The notes under the pieces are model-generated. The model worked only from the letters and a program-made list of their open reading frames with translations, had not been told where the DNA came from and did not search any database. From Vreelandella massiliensis (GTDB taxonomy: Bacteria; Pseudomonadota; Gammaproteobacteria; Pseudomonadales; Halomonadaceae): a stretch of 51,802 nucleotides of DNA. A program made the translations under genes and the position numbers. The stretch's first letter is position 1; each line of letters starts with the position of its first letter. Where the stretch lies: NCBI RefSeq assembly GCF_900155385.1, contig NZ_LT699752.1, positions 1 through 51,802 on the forward strand, in the 5' to 3' direction. Positions 17,806-28,079 of this stretch are shown here, piece after piece.

Positions 17806-17825
17806 GACGGCTCCGAGTTCCCGGG

Positions 17826-18305
17826 TTATTGCACAATGAATTCAGTGAAAAGCACTTCACGTAAATCCAAAGGCGCTTGGTTTTCAGCGAGTGGCTCACT
17901 CAGGGCGTCGATGATCTCTCGTGAAAGCGCACGCTTGCCCTCTGGAGAGGTGAGTTCACTGGCTTTTTTGCCTGACAACAGCATGAGTAAACGGCTGCGT
18001 ACTTGGGGCATATGCTCTGCTAGGATCTCTTTGCTCTGCTCGTTGCCAACCCGCAGCGTAATGCCGGTATAGAGCAGCCGCGAGCCGCCGCGGTCGCTCT
18101 CAAGGTTGACCGTAAAGGGTTCGATATCAAGAAAAATAGGCGATTGGCGCTCGGGCTGAACCTGGGCCTGAGCCTCGGCGCTACTGCCGTTACCCTCCTG
18201 GTTCATGACCATATAGATGGCCGCTGCGGCTCCCGCGGAGGAGAGCAGTACGAGGAGTATCATTACCCAAAGCAGTTTTTTGGATCCGCCGCTTGTCTCT
18301 GCCAT
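17826..18305 (-). CDS. fliL: FliL, stator-associated membrane protein
   Basis: 159 residues with one membrane segment near residues 12-33 and a periplasmic domain containing FLDIEPFTVNLESDRGGSRL and a C-terminal LREVLFTEFIVQ, as in FliL. The protein surrounds MotB and supports torque. First gene of fliLMNOPQR. The 120-base gap to fliK contains a hairpin, so a separate promoter for fliL is likely, as in enterobacteria. Confidence 0.95.
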   Translation of the reverse strand: MAETSGGSKKLLWVMILLVLLSSAGAAAAIYMVMNQEGNGSSAEAQAQVQPERQSPIFLDIEPFTVNLESDRGGSRLLYTGITLRVGNEQSKEILAEHMPQVRSRLLMLLSGKKASELTSPEGKRALSREIIDALSEPLAENQAPLDLREVLFTEFIVQ

Positions 18306-18374
18306 TGTGTTTCCCGTGATGCTTAGGCGCGAGCGGGCATTATGCCCAATGCGCTTATTCGTGATGAAATGAAC

Positions 18375-18393
18375 AGGCTCGCTACGCGAGCCT
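18375..18393 (-). terminator. Hairpin between fliK and fliL
   Basis: An eight-base perfect stem (AGGCTCGC with GCGAGCCT) and three-base loop lies in the 120-base gap between the fliF-K block and fliL-R. On the minus strand it is followed by GTTCATTTC, a weak U tract, so termination is probably partial. Confidence 0.5.
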
Positions 18394-18425
18394 ATCTTTT
18401 AGCTTAAGAGTGAGAAGATGACCCA

Positions 18426-19826
18426 TTAGGCATATAAGTCCACGCGGCCGTCGATGGCTACTGTTCTCGACGGTAATGGCGCTTCGCTTATGTCTTCACC
18501 ATCGCCTTCCAGCATATTGCCCGCCTGGCCGGGGGTGCCACCGCCACCGGCGAGTTCGGCATCACCGTTTTGTTGGCGCTGCTCGCCCACCGAGGTTTCG
18601 GCCAAGGAGATACCTTGCTCGGCCAGCGCCTCACGCAGCTGAGGAATGGCTTGTTCGATGACCTGGCGAACCTGTGCATGGGACGAGAGGAAGTGGGCCT
18701 GCGTGCCCTGCTCGCTCATCTTGAGTGAAATCGACAGTGGCCCCAGCTCCACCGGGTTTAGCTGTAGCTGAACGTGCTGCTCCCCGCCGCGCTGGGCAAA
18801 CTGCACCAGTCGCTGGCCGAGCTGTTGTGGCCAAGCGGGACTTGTCACCGGCGTGGCAACGCTGCTTTGTGCCGCGCCTTGGGAGAGGCCGCTGGCGCTA
18901 TTTTGCAGCGCGGCGGCAGAAGAGCCGGGCCCATTTAACCCCGCTTGAAGGGTGCTAGGCAGCTCAAAATTAGGTGTCTGCGTCGCACTGTTACTGCTGC
19001 TAGAAAGAGCCGCAAGCAGCGCCTCGCTGCTGATACGGGGGCTATTCGTCGCCGTGCCATCAAGAAGCGACAGCGCTCGGTTAGCTGTCTCACCTTGAGA
19101 TGTGTCACCTGATGCCTGGGCACTCGCGCGCATCGCCGCGAGTGACGGCGAAAAGAGCGTAGAAGCGTTCGACGCCTTGTTGCTATTCGTTGCTGCCCCC
19201 TGTGCCGTGCTGTTTTGCAGCGCGGCGACACCGCTAAGCAGAGCCGCTAGTTGATCGGCGACCTCATTCCCTTCGCCACTAAGACCCTCCAGAGCCGTAG
19301 CAAGTGTTTGTTGTTCCTGCTGTAAGCCTGCAGCATCACTTGCATTAGCACTTTCAGATGACACATCAAAAGCCGACATCAACTGAAGCCGTTGAGCGAT
19401 TTCAGATAGCGGTGAGGCTGTATCTGATTGCTCACCGTTTATCCACTCAGCGCCAAGGAGGGCCTCGGCTCCTGCGCTGGCATTAAGGGAGTCCGTCAGC
19501 GCTTGTAGCGCATCCATCAGCGCGGGCTGCTGGCGAATCTGCTCCATCAGCGCCTGCATGTCGGCTTGCTGGAGCTGCTCTTCGCTGAGGCCGAGTGCTT
19601 GGAGTTGGCCCGCAATCTGCTCAAGCGACACGGCGCTGCCGCTGCTTTTGGCTTGGCCGCTGGCGGCTTGTGCGAGGGAGCTAGGCGAGGTGCGGCTAAG
19701 CGAGGTGTGCGATGCTTGACTAAAGGCCTGCAAGAAACCGTTTGCCTGCGCATCGCCTGAGCGACCGGCAGACGCGGCGGTATTGGGTTGGCCTGGTTGC
19801 ATCGAAAGCAGTGCATGAATGTTCAT
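18426..19826 (-). CDS. fliK: FliK, hook-length control protein
   Basis: 466 residues. The N-terminal two thirds are low-complexity (Ala, Ser, Gln, Asn), as expected of the unfolded ruler part. The C-terminal Flg_hook domain (about 330-430) contains QHVQLQLNPVELGPLSISLK and a later REALAEQGISLAE. FliK measures hook length and flips the export switch FlhB from hook to filament substrates. Last gene of the fliFGHIJK block, 18 bases after fliJ. A second FliK-like gene exists at 31067-32392. Confidence 0.93.
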   Translation of the reverse strand: MNIHALLSMQPGQPNTAASAGRSGDAQANGFLQAFSQASHTSLSRTSPSSLAQAASGQAKSSGSAVSLEQIAGQLQALGLSEEQLQQADMQALMEQIRQQPALMDALQALTDSLNASAGAEALLGAEWINGEQSDTASPLSEIAQRLQLMSAFDVSSESANASDAAGLQQEQQTLATALEGLSGEGNEVADQLAALLSGVAALQNSTAQGAATNSNKASNASTLFSPSLAAMRASAQASGDTSQGETANRALSLLDGTATNSPRISSEALLAALSSSSNSATQTPNFELPSTLQAGLNGPGSSAAALQNSASGLSQGAAQSSVATPVTSPAWPQQLGQRLVQFAQRGGEQHVQLQLNPVELGPLSISLKMSEQGTQAHFLSSHAQVRQVIEQAIPQLREALAEQGISLAETSVGEQRQQNGDAELAGGGGTPGQAGNMLEGDGEDISEAPLPSRTVAIDGRVDLYA

Positions 19827-19844
19827 AATGCGTCCCTGACACCG

Positions 19845-20312
19845 TTACTGCGGTGTCTCAGATTGCTGGCGCGCCAAACGGCTGGTCACCAGATCGTCGT
19901 TAATCTTCTGTTCTTGGCGCGCGCTGCGACGCTGCGCTTCGAGTAAACGGCGCGAAGCCAGCGTATCGTAGGAGGAGAGCTTGCGCTGTTCTTGGCGCCA
20001 CTGCTCTTGGCTTTTCTCTACGCGTCTTTGCTGGTCTGCAAGCGCTTGCTGGGCGCGGCTTAAGGCGGCGTCCAACGAAGCGAGAAATTGCTGATAATTG
20101 TACATGCTGGCCGGGTCAATGCCCTGGCGCATCGCGCTTTGCAGCCGCTCGCTGTACTCCGCCCGGTAGCGGTGTAGCGCTTGCAGCTGCGCATGCGTTT
20201 GCTGCTCGGTTTGACGCTCTTTCGCCAGCAGTTGCCCGGCTTGGTCGCGGGCATCCTTGGCGAGCTCCGAGAGCATCTCAAGTTGTGATGTGCCTGATGG
20301 GGATGTACTCAT
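19845..20312 (-). CDS. fliJ: FliJ, export ATPase stalk protein
   Basis: 155 residues, nearly entirely coiled coil, rich in Gln, Arg and Ala, with family-typical features: [20 protein letters not shown] near the start and a central [21 protein letters not shown] stretch (broken in two helices). FliJ fits into the FliI hexamer like the gamma subunit of F1 and couples to FlhA. Its start overlaps the fliI stop codon by four bases. Confidence 0.92.
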   Translation of the reverse strand: MSTSPSGTSQLEMLSELAKDARDQAGQLLAKERQTEQQTHAQLQALHRYRAEYSERLQSAMRQGIDPASMYNYQQFLASLDAALSRAQQALADQQRRVEKSQEQWRQEQRKLSSYDTLASRRLLEAQRRSARQEQKINDDLVTSRLARQQSETPQ

Positions 20313-21715
20313 GCTTTCCCTCCAGTGGCCTGCTTACCGGCCACGGCGTCTAAGGCTTGCCGCGATGCTTCCATCGTCGCACACTCGTCAATATTTTGTT
20401 GTAAGAAGTGCTCAAGCTCAGGGAACCGCTTGACCGCTTCATCGAGCTGCGGGTCGTGCCCCGGCGTGTACGCGCCAACGCTGATCAAATCGCGGTTGCG
20501 CTGGTAGCGCGAAAACAGGCGCTTAAAGTTACGCGCATTACGTTGCTGCTGTTCATCCGTGATCGCTGTCATGGCGCGACTAATAGAGGCCTCTATGTCG
20601 ATTGCCGGATAGTGTCCCGCCTCGGCTAATGAGCGTGATAGTACAATATGACCATCTAGAATAGCACGTGCTGAATCGGCGATGGGATCCTGTTGGTCAT
20701 CACCTTCGGTGAGCACCGTATAAAACGCGGTAATCGAGCCGCCACCGCGCTCCGCATTCCCCGCCCGCTCGACCAGGCTTGGCAACTTGGCGAACACCGA
20801 CGGCGGATAGCCCTTAGTGGCGGGGGGCTCGCCGATCGCCAGCGCAATCTCACGCTGCGCCATGGCGTAACGGGTGAGCGAATCCATGATCAGCAGGACA
20901 TTACGCCCCTCATCGCGGAAGCCCTCGGCTAAGCGCGTGGCGTAGGCCGCCCCCTGCAGGCGCTGCAGCGGTGAGGTGTCGGCAGGGGCGGCAACCACGA
21001 CGGCGCGCCGACGCCCTTCAGGGCCGAGAATATTGTCGATAAAGTCTTGGACTTCGCGGCCACGCTCACCGATAAGCCCCACCACGATCACATCGGCCCG
21101 CGTATAGCGGGCCATCATGCCGAGAAGCACGGATTTACCCACCCCGGAGCCGGCAAATAGCCCCATGCGCTGGCCACGCCCAACGCTTAAGAGCGCGTTG
21201 ATCGCACGGATACCCACGTCGATCTGCTCATCGATCGGCGCGCGCGAGAGCGGGTTTAACGGCGCGGTGCTGAGCGTTGCCCTTGGTGCCTCTTCAACGC
21301 TTTCGCGGTCATCCAGCGGGTTGCCGTTGCCATCGAGCACGCGCCCCAAAAGGCTTTCGCCTAGCGGAAAGCGGCGGGCACTGTGTCCGGCGTCGCTCAG
21401 CGGCGAGACGCGCGCGCCGGGCATTAATCCCGAAATCTCTTCCAGCGGCATCAAGTAGAGCTTGTCACCGGCGAAGCCCACCACCTCGGCTTCAGCGTAG
21501 AGGGCGCTTTGGCCTAAACGACCGTCGCTGCCGGGTAGTTCGATGCGACAGGCGCTCCCCACCGCGACTTTGAGCCCCACCACTTCGATCACCATGCCGG
21601 TGGCGCGCACCACCCGCCCGCTTATGCGGTAGTGTGGCAGCTGCTCGACGCGTTTGTGCGTGCGTCGCAGTGCCGTTTGCCAGCGCTGGTGATGGAGGGA
21701 GGTCGCGGTCGTCAT
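20309..21715 (-). CDS. fliI: FliI, flagellum-specific ATPase
   Basis: 468 residues from the ATG at 21715; the open frame extends to 21814, but that would overlap fliH deeply and has no supported start. Walker A is [13 protein letters not shown], Walker B region [20 protein letters not shown], and the family block [20 protein letters not shown] follows. FliI is the F1-beta-like ATPase that, with FliH and FliJ, promotes substrate entry into the export gate. The start lies four bases after the fliH stop, with a GAG element in the fliH end as ribosome site. Confidence 0.97.
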   Translation of the reverse strand: MTTATSLHHQRWQTALRRTHKRVEQLPHYRISGRVVRATGMVIEVVGLKVAVGSACRIELPGSDGRLGQSALYAEAEVVGFAGDKLYLMPLEEISGLMPGARVSPLSDAGHSARRFPLGESLLGRVLDGNGNPLDDRESVEEAPRATLSTAPLNPLSRAPIDEQIDVGIRAINALLSVGRGQRMGLFAGSGVGKSVLLGMMARYTRADVIVVGLIGERGREVQDFIDNILGPEGRRRAVVVAAPADTSPLQRLQGAAYATRLAEGFRDEGRNVLLIMDSLTRYAMAQREIALAIGEPPATKGYPPSVFAKLPSLVERAGNAERGGGSITAFYTVLTEGDDQQDPIADSARAILDGHIVLSRSLAEAGHYPAIDIEASISRAMTAITDEQQQRNARNFKRLFSRYQRNRDLISVGAYTPGHDPQLDEAVKRFPELEHFLQQNIDECATMEASRQALDAVAGKQATGGKA

Positions 21716-21719
21716 GGCG

Positions 21720-22505
21720 TTACTCGGCCGTGTTATCTGGCGATGCGTGATCGCGGGAGGCTGGCGTGTGCCGCTGGCGGGTTTGCGACTGTATCGCCTG
21801 CCAGCGACTCTCAAAGGTGGCGTCCAGTTCTCCTTGAGCGCTCGTCACACGGCATCCGCCACGCGCGAGCTGATCATCGGGTTGCAGTTTCCAGTTGGCG
21901 GCACGCAGCTCGTCACCTAGGTGCTGCTCGACAATGTCATGGTCGTCAGGGTGTAGCCACAGGCGCTGCTGGCCCACTAAAGGGGGCTCGGTATGCAGTA
22001 GTTGCCGCACGGTATCGAGAATATGCTCGGGCGAGGCCTTGAGTGCGTCGCTGGCGAGCTGCTTGCCGGTGGCAAGGGCCAAGTCGACGAGGTCGTGGGC
22101 GACGGTGTCGTCAAGGCGGGCGAGCGCCTCGTGAAACTGCTTGGCCAGCGTTTTCAAGGGGGCAATGGTCTGCTTTACCTGTTGCTCAAGCTCCTTGTCC
22201 GCTTGCTCGCGCCCCTCTTGAAGGCCTTGTTCATGCCCCCTTTGTTGCCCGCGCTCAAAGCCAGCTTGGTAGCCTTCCTCTTCGGCCTGACGGCGAACCT
22301 TGTCGTAAAGGGCTTGGCGCTCTTGCTCTTCGCGTTTACGCGCCGCTTCGGCGGCTTTTTTCGCGGCCGCCACCCTGCGCTTGTGCTCGTCAGCGGGAGA
22401 CGTTTGCTCGCCGGATTTGCGCCGAACGGGCTCGCTCAGCTCGTCCATTTGCCAGCGCCGCCAATTGCCATGGCGGTCAAACTCGGCGGTCTGAAAATCA
22501 GACAT
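21720..22505 (-). CDS. fliH: FliH, export ATPase regulator
   Basis: 261 residues. Residues about 40-110 are a charged coiled coil with GxxxG-type repeats ([20 protein letters not shown]), the FliH hallmark. The C-terminal domain (about 130-240) resembles the F1 delta subunit and binds FliI. The N-terminus ([10 protein letters not shown]) has the tryptophans that in the family contact FliN and FlhA. It overlaps the end of fliG by eight bases. Confidence 0.95.
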   Translation of the reverse strand: MSDFQTAEFDRHGNWRRWQMDELSEPVRRKSGEQTSPADEHKRRVAAAKKAAEAARKREEQERQALYDKVRRQAEEEGYQAGFERGQQRGHEQGLQEGREQADKELEQQVKQTIAPLKTLAKQFHEALARLDDTVAHDLVDLALATGKQLASDALKASPEHILDTVRQLLHTEPPLVGQQRLWLHPDDHDIVEQHLGDELRAANWKLQPDDQLARGGCRVTSAQGELDATFESRWQAIQSQTRQRHTPASRDHASPDNTAE

Positions 22506-23505
22506 ATTCGTCGTCCCCGCCGGCTAAGACGATTTCGCCCGCATCGGCTAGGCGGCGTACCACCTGAAGAATGGCTTTTTGCTCGGTTTCCACTTGTGAA
22601 ACTCGGATAGGGCCGCGGGCTTCCATGTCTTCCCGCACAAGATCTGCCGCGCGCTGCGACATATTGCGCAGGAATTTGTCGACCAGCTCGTCTTCGGCAC
22701 CCTTGAGCGCGACCACCAGCGAGTTGGTGTCGACCTCTTGAAGGACCATCTGAATCGCCCGGTTGTCGAGGTCGAGCAGGTTTTCGAACAGGAACATCTC
22801 GTCGATGATCTTTTGCGCCAAGTCCTCGCTGTGGGAGCGCACGGTCTCGATGGCGGTCTCTTCCTGAGAAGAGTTCATCAGGTTGAGAATCTCGGCCGCG
22901 GTTCTTACGCCACCCATTTTGCTGCGCTTGAGGTTTTGACCTTCGAGCATGCTGCTAAGCACTTCGGTTAACTCCTGCAGCGCCGCTGGCTGGACACCGC
23001 TGAATGTGGCGACACGCAGGACAACGTCGTTACGCAGTTTCTCATCAAACAGCTCCAGAATATCGGCGGCTTGGTGACGCTCAAGGTGAACCAAAATAGT
23101 GGCGATGATCTGCGGGTGCTCGTCGCGGATCAGCTCGGACACCATCGAGGCTTCCATGAGATTCAGCGCATCAATGCCCGAGTTCTCGCCGGTGGTTTCG
23201 AGAATATCCTCAATCAGACTCGACGCACGCTCGCTGCCGAGCGCTTTCGTGAGTACCGAGCGGATATGGTCGCTGGAGTTGAGGTTCAGCGCCACGAACT
23301 CCTCGGTCTCTTCATGGAACGCTTCCAGCACCGCCTTCATGTCTTCATGCGAGACCTGCTGCAGCTTTGTCATCTCCATACTGATCTCTTGCACCTCGTT
23401 AGCACCGAGGTACTTAAACACTTCCGCGGCACTGTCCTCGTCGAGGGCGAGAAGTAGGATGGCGCTTTTACGAGCGCCGCTCATTTCTGCGACTGCGCTA
23501 CTCAT
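22498..23505 (-). CDS. fliG: FliG, flagellar rotor and switch protein
   Basis: 335 residues, the normal length. Contains the ARM-M EHPQ motif (IRDEHPQIIATILVHLERHQ) and the hinge region MGGVRTAAEILNLM. The C-terminal torque helix has the charged pattern (KFLRNMSQRAADLVREDMEA) that contacts MotA. FliG joins the MS ring protein FliF to FliM. Four-base overlap with fliF. Confidence 0.98.
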   Translation of the reverse strand: MSSAVAEMSGARKSAILLLALDEDSAAEVFKYLGANEVQEISMEMTKLQQVSHEDMKAVLEAFHEETEEFVALNLNSSDHIRSVLTKALGSERASSLIEDILETTGENSGIDALNLMEASMVSELIRDEHPQIIATILVHLERHQAADILELFDEKLRNDVVLRVATFSGVQPAALQELTEVLSSMLEGQNLKRSKMGGVRTAAEILNLMNSSQEETAIETVRSHSEDLAQKIIDEMFLFENLLDLDNRAIQMVLQEVDTNSLVVALKGAEDELVDKFLRNMSQRAADLVREDMEARGPIRVSQVETEQKAILQVVRRLADAGEIVLAGGDDEYV

Positions 23506-25277
23506 TTCGAATGCATCCAGCTGCGAATGATCATGGCCACCATACGGGGGTCTTCTTGGGCCATTTCACGAAGATCATTGAGGTTGTGCTCATAAAGCGA
23601 CGTTTTACGCTTGCGCTTGGGCTTGCGATACGTCTCTTCCGCTTCTTCACCGCCCTCGGCGCCCTCCTCGCCTTCTTCATCGTCTCCGCCTACGCTGGCG
23701 TGAAGGGTGCCGCCGCCCGGCAAGGCGGTCGCCACGACCGGCGGCTGCGTGTAACGCTTGATCAGCGGACGCAGAATCAGCAAGTAGAGCAGCAGCGCGG
23801 CTAGGCCCACGAGCAAGTAGCGACCTAAATTCGCTGCCATCTCAAGCACCTCGGGGCGTTGCCACCACTCGGTTGTGTCTTCCTCTTCGCGCGGCTGGGC
23901 AAACGGCGTGTTAACCACGTCGATGGCATCGTCGCGCGCGGGTGAAAAGCCAATCGCTTGGCGAACCAGGCGTTCGATTTGCTGCACTTCCTGGTCGCTG
24001 AGGGCAACCTGCTCCCACTCACCCTCTTCGTTCATCTCTTCGCGGTAGTTGACCACGACGGCGGCGGTCAAGCGCTCAATTTGCCCTAGGCGGTGCTGAA
24101 TATGCTCGACGCTGCGGTCAACTTCGTAATTGACGACGTCGTCTTGGTTCAGGCGGCGCAGGTTGCCGGTGTTATTTTCGCCATCCTCGCCTTCAGCCTC
24201 TCCATCGCCTTCTTCGTCTTCCGGCGCATTGATGGGGGAGGGTGCGACACCCGGGGGTGTGTTGCTCAGCGCACCCGGGATCCCGGTGGCGAGGGGGTTT
24301 TCGCCATCAAGCGAGAGGCTCGTCTGGCGGCTGCGCACGGCGGCTTCGTTGGGCGGCTGGTTGGGGCCATACGTTTCAGAGGTTTGCTCGCGGCGCGAAA
24401 AGTCGATTTTCGCCGCCACCTGTGCGCGAATGTTATCACCGCCCAGAATGGGCGTGAGGATGTTCTCGATGCGTCGCTGATAGGAGCGCTCGACCTCTGC
24501 GATGTACTCCAACTGAGAGCCGTCTAAATCATTACTGCCCCCTGTATCCGCAGAGAGTAGGCGGCCATCTTGATTGACCACGGAAACATCTTCGGCAGCA
24601 AGCTCCGGCACGCTGCTCGAGACCATGTGAACAATGGCGCTCACTTGGCCCTGGCCCAATACCCGCCCCGGCAGCAGGGTAAGAACCACCGAAGCTTTGG
24701 CGGCTTCGCGGTCACGGATAAATACCGACGGCTTGGCCATCGACAAGTGAACGCGGGCATCCTCAACGGGGGCCAGCGATTCAATCGACTGGGCGAGCTC
24801 GCCCTCAAGGCCACGCTGATAATTGACCTGTTCGGCAAATTGACTGATACCGAACGCCTGGTCGTCCATGAGTTCCAGGCCGATATTGCCGCCACGAGGC
24901 AGACCTTGCTCGGCGAGCTGCAGGCGCAGGGTGTGCACGTTTTCGCTGGGCACCAGCAAGGCTTGTCCGCCGTCGCTAAAACGGTAAGGGACGCCGCGGG
25001 TATCAAGTTCGCTGATGATGCGCCCGCCATCGGCTTCGCTGAGGTTGCTATAGAGCACGCGGTATTCTGGGCTACTTGCCCACATAAACAGCGCCGCGAT
25101 GATCGCCACGCTCGCCGCGCCCGCAATGAGGAGAACGACCAGCGGGTTGCCCCGCAGCTGCTGTGTGACGCGCTCAAACGCAGACGGGGCAGGCTGATGG
25201 CTCGCCTGCCCACTGTCTTGCTGAGAGGATTGTGTCGTGCTGTTTTGACGGCCCGTTGCTGTGCCGGTTTCGCTCAT
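23502..25277 (-). CDS. fliF: FliF, MS-ring protein
   Basis: 591 residues from the ATG at 25277, which has a strong GGAGGAG ribosome site; the frame opens 24 bases earlier without one. Two membrane segments (about 45-67 and 460-482) bracket the periplasmic ring-building domains, with the YscJ-like block (LSEADGGRIISELDTRGVPY, then SMAKPSVFIRDREAAKASVV). An acidic loop follows GVAPSPINAPEDEEGDG. The C-terminal tail (YEHNLNDLREMAQEDPRMVA) binds FliG. First gene of fliFGHIJK, divergent from fliE. Confidence 0.97.
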   Translation of the reverse strand: MSETGTATGRQNSTTQSSQQDSGQASHQPAPSAFERVTQQLRGNPLVVLLIAGAASVAIIAALFMWASSPEYRVLYSNLSEADGGRIISELDTRGVPYRFSDGGQALLVPSENVHTLRLQLAEQGLPRGGNIGLELMDDQAFGISQFAEQVNYQRGLEGELAQSIESLAPVEDARVHLSMAKPSVFIRDREAAKASVVLTLLPGRVLGQGQVSAIVHMVSSSVPELAAEDVSVVNQDGRLLSADTGGSNDLDGSQLEYIAEVERSYQRRIENILTPILGGDNIRAQVAAKIDFSRREQTSETYGPNQPPNEAAVRSRQTSLSLDGENPLATGIPGALSNTPPGVAPSPINAPEDEEGDGEAEGEDGENNTGNLRRLNQDDVVNYEVDRSVEHIQHRLGQIERLTAAVVVNYREEMNEEGEWEQVALSDQEVQQIERLVRQAIGFSPARDDAIDVVNTPFAQPREEEDTTEWWQRPEVLEMAANLGRYLLVGLAALLLYLLILRPLIKRYTQPPVVATALPGGGTLHASVGGDDEEGEEGAEGGEEAEETYRKPKRKRKTSLYEHNLNDLREMAQEDPRMVAMIIRSWMHSK

Positions 25278-25533
25278 GCGCTCCTCCGAGAAGGCAAGCA
25301 AAACCGGTCACGGCCCAGGCGCATCACCAAAGAAGGCATAGGCTGTATCCGTCAATCGCGATTGTCCGCCATTGTGCTGATGCGGAATTATGATGGACGC
25401 CATTATCCGGTGGCACGTCGAGCCTAAAGGAACGAAAAGCCTAGGTTTTTATACGCATTTGTTCGCATGAGGAGAGTGGTACCGGTGTTAGGCTTTGTCC
25501 ATTATTCCATTTTTTAGCGCTTAAGGCATGTTT

Positions 25534-25863
25534 ATGAGCTCACCGGCGATTCAATCCGCGTTGCAGCAGATGCAACAGCTAGCTAGCCAAGCCAGTCAGC
25601 AGCCCCTTCAGGGGTCGCAAGTCTCAACAGCGGTGGGTCAAGGAAGTTTCGGTAGTGAGCTGCAAGCGTCTATTCAGCGTATTAATCGTCTGCAGCAAAC
25701 CGCTAACAGCCAAGCCGTGGCGTTCCAGTCGGGGGAGTCCGATCTGGCGCTTAACGAAGTCATGGCGGATATGCAGAAGGCAAGCGTTGCTTTCCAGATG
25801 GGCATGCAGGTGCGTAACCGCTTGGTGACGGCCTACAAGGATGTGATGAACATGCAGGTGTAG
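25534..25863 (+). CDS. fliE: FliE, MS ring-rod junction protein
   Basis: 109 residues from the ATG at 25534, seven bases after an AAGG element; the ATG at 25528 is almost on top of that element and less likely. C-terminal family signature: LALNEVMADMQKASVAFQMG followed by MQVRNRLVTAYKDVMNMQV. FliE connects the MS ring to the rod and is the first exported rod component. Single gene, divergent from fliF, as in enterobacteria. The 256-base gap must hold both promoters; I see no sigma-28 site there. Confidence 0.95.
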   Translation: MSSPAIQSALQQMQQLASQASQQPLQGSQVSTAVGQGSFGSELQASIQRINRLQQTANSQAVAFQSGESDLALNEVMADMQKASVAFQMGMQVRNRLVTAYKDVMNMQV

Positions 25864-25879
25864 CGCGTGGGTAGGGGGC

Positions 25880-26248
25880 TTAAGCGCTTAAATCAATTAG
25901 CCCGCCTTGCAACTCATTGAGTCGCTCGGCGATGCGTAACACCTCTTCCGCAGGAATCTGCCGGATAACCTCGCCCGACTCACGGTCAACGACCCGCGTA
26001 ATCACGCGCGAACTCTCATCGCTTAAATCAAACTCCAGACCGCGTTGACTCATTACCTCATTGATTCTTTGCAGCGGCTCAACGAGCGCGCCTGGCGTCG
26101 TCGCATCGGTGTTGCTCTCCGCTTGGGCAAGCTGCGAGCCAGCAGCGGGCAGTTTATCCAGCACGCTCTCTAAGCGTTGGCGAGGTGTGACATCGTGTAG
26201 TGATGACATTGAAAGCGTATGAGTCGCATCGATTAAGGGTGAGCTCAT
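25880..26248 (-). CDS. flaG: FlaG family protein
   Basis: 122 residues. The C-terminal half matches FlaG: LEFDLSDESSRVITRVVDRE, then SGEVIRQIPAEEVLRIAERL. FlaG proteins are small flagellar accessory proteins; in Pseudomonas, Vibrio and Campylobacter relatives they affect filament length. In most genomes flaG lies beside fliC and fliD, but here those are missing. It converges with fliE (16 bases between stops). A sigma-28 promoter lies about 95 bases upstream, marking it as a late gene. RBS AGAGGAAT precedes the ATG. Confidence 0.9.
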   Translation of the reverse strand: MSSPLIDATHTLSMSSLHDVTPRQRLESVLDKLPAAGSQLAQAESNTDATTPGALVEPLQRINEVMSQRGLEFDLSDESSRVITRVVDRESGEVIRQIPAEEVLRIAERLNELQGGLIDLSA

Positions 26249-26343
26249 ATCGGATTCCTCTTTTTAGTGCCCCTATAGCCGCCTAGTGGGTCATCAAGGC
26301 AGCTAACCGGTAGGGCGTTTATTTTTTTATGGCCTCGTAGGTC

Positions 26344-26370
26344 CTATCGGCAGCAACGCCCAGATCTTTA
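26344..26370 (-). promoter_or_regulatory. Sigma-28 (FliA) promoter of flaG
   Basis: The minus strand reads TAAAGATC, 11 bases, GCCGATAG, a good FliA match, about 95 bases upstream of the flaG start. The intergenic region otherwise holds a leader of about 90 bases without obvious structure. Confidence 0.8.
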
Positions 26371-26436
26371 AATTTTGTAACGCCAATAACAGAGCGTCAA
26401 AACAGTATAGTGAATAACGCTCAAGCTGCCAGATAG

Positions 26437-26474
26437 CCCAACGCGTAACGCGACGGTATGCGTTACGCGTTGGG
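26437..26474. repeat. Perfect 15-bp inverted repeat across the receptor stop codon
   Basis: CCCAACGCGTAACGC at 26437-26451 pairs perfectly with GCGTTACGCGTTGGG at 26460-26474 around an eight-base loop. The right arm contains the last codons and stop codon of the Aer-like receptor gene (minus strand). No U tract follows on either side, so it is not a classical terminator; it may block 3' exonucleases or help Rho-dependent ending. Confidence 0.7.
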
Positions 26475-28079
26475 TGCCGCTAACCGTTGATGGGCATGGT
26501 GTAAGTCACTATCGGGTAGAAAGGCAAACGTGCTGTGTGCTAGACCATTGATTTCCGTATTAAGCGAGTTTGCGGACTGGTTGTAATGCTGCATGCAGGC
26601 GGCGCTATCCTGGGTGGTGCGCTCGATGTCATTGATCGCTTGGCTGATTTGCTGAACCCCGATGCTTTGCTCCTGGGTCGCCGCGCTGATTTCCCCCATT
26701 AAGTCGTTCACGCGATAGCTCGCCTCCCGAATGCTGTCCATAACCTCGGCGGCTTCGTCGGCGCTGGTGCAGCCGGCTTTTACGCTGGCCTGCGCTTGGG
26801 CAATCAACGCTTGAACTTGCTTCGCCGCGTGGGCGGATTGCTCGGCAAGCCCGCGAACCTCTTGCGCGACCACGGAGAAGCCCCGTCCATGCTCGCCCGC
26901 GCGCGCGGCTTCCACTGAGGCATTGAGCGCTAATAAATTGGTCTGAAACGCAATTTTGTCGATGGTGTCGACCATGCCCGCCATGTTTTGCGTCTGCTGC
27001 GTCATGTTGGCAATGGCGTCGTTAAGTTGCGCCACGATGCGGTGACCGCGGTCCACTTCCTCGACGTTGCTTAGGGAGGCTTGACTGGCAAGCTGTGCGT
27101 TTTCAGCGCTTTGCGCCACGGTGGAGGAGATTTGCTCGGCGCTGGCCGCGGTTTGTTGCACAGCACTTGCTTGCTTCTCAATTCGGCTCCCCATGGCGTG
27201 ATTGCTGTGGGCGAGGTCAGAGACAGACGGACGCACGACCTCCACCCGATGGCTGATGGAGTTGATCAGCGCCTCTAATGATTGGCGCATAAAACTCATG
27301 GTGTTAAGGGTGTGGTTCATATCGCTGCGGCCGACGTTGTCCGGTTGAGCGGTGAGATTGCCCGCCGCGAGCTGGAGCGAAAAGTCGGCGGCAAGCTCCA
27401 TAAAACGCACTTGGCGTCGATGGTTCAGCCAGTGATGCGCGCCTAGGACAACCCCCGCTACCGTGCCGAGGGCGGCTGTCCATCCGGTGGGGCTGGTCAT
27501 GGTCACGCTTGCGCTGGCGCCGACCGCGGCAACCGTCAGTGCAATGGCGGCGCTGGTGAGCGCGGCGCGATGGTCTTGATTGCCGGGCGATGAGCGTGCC
27601 GGGAGTAACCAGCGGGCCAAGCCGCGCCGGTAAGCGGTGCCGTGTTTGACCACGTAGCGCTTTTCCCCTTGCTGAAGGCTTTGATACACCTTGGCGGCGT
27701 GGGCGATTTCCGTCTCATTGGCTTTCACGCGAATGGAAACATAGCCGGTAACCGCGCCTTGGCTTCTCACCGGAACCACGTTCGCGCGTACCCAGTAGTG
27801 GCTGCCATCTTTGCGCCGGTTTTTGACCACACCGGTCCAGTAGTGCCCCTTTTGTAAGTCGTGCCACATGTCCGCAAAGACAATGGCGGGCATATCGGGG
27901 GGGCGCACAATGTTATGCAACGAGCCGTGCAGCTCCGCATAAGAGTAGCCGGAAATATCGATAAAGCGCTGATTGGCATAGGTAATCCGACTCGTGAGAT
28001 CCGTTTTGGAAATGAGAACATCGTCTTCCTGGATCTCTTGGAGCGCCGGGTCGGTATCAAGCGTGCTGAGGGAGTGCAT
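26463..28079 (-). CDS. Aer-like PAS-domain methyl-accepting chemotaxis protein
   Basis: 538 residues from the ATG at 28079 (AAGGA eight bases upstream; a TTG three bases earlier is less likely). N-terminal PAS domain (about 12-125) of the Aer redox-sensor type, with [29 protein letters not shown] and [17 protein letters not shown] hydrophobic stretch of two short membrane segments is near 175-220. A HAMP-like region and a full signalling domain with the tip [20 protein letters not shown] follow. Predicted to sense cellular redox or energy state and feed CheA/CheW. The Aer RHPDMP motif reads RPPDMP here. No CheR pentapeptide at its C-terminus. Confidence 0.92.
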   Translation of the reverse strand: MHSLSTLDTDPALQEIQEDDVLISKTDLTSRITYANQRFIDISGYSYAELHGSLHNIVRPPDMPAIVFADMWHDLQKGHYWTGVVKNRRKDGSHYWVRANVVPVRSQGAVTGYVSIRVKANETEIAHAAKVYQSLQQGEKRYVVKHGTAYRRGLARWLLPARSSPGNQDHRAALTSAAIALTVAAVGASASVTMTSPTGWTAALGTVAGVVLGAHHWLNHRRQVRFMELAADFSLQLAAGNLTAQPDNVGRSDMNHTLNTMSFMRQSLEALINSISHRVEVVRPSVSDLAHSNHAMGSRIEKQASAVQQTAASAEQISSTVAQSAENAQLASQASLSNVEEVDRGHRIVAQLNDAIANMTQQTQNMAGMVDTIDKIAFQTNLLALNASVEAARAGEHGRGFSVVAQEVRGLAEQSAHAAKQVQALIAQAQASVKAGCTSADEAAEVMDSIREASYRVNDLMGEISAATQEQSIGVQQISQAINDIERTTQDSAACMQHYNQSANSLNTEINGLAHSTFAFLPDSDLHHAHQRLAAPNA

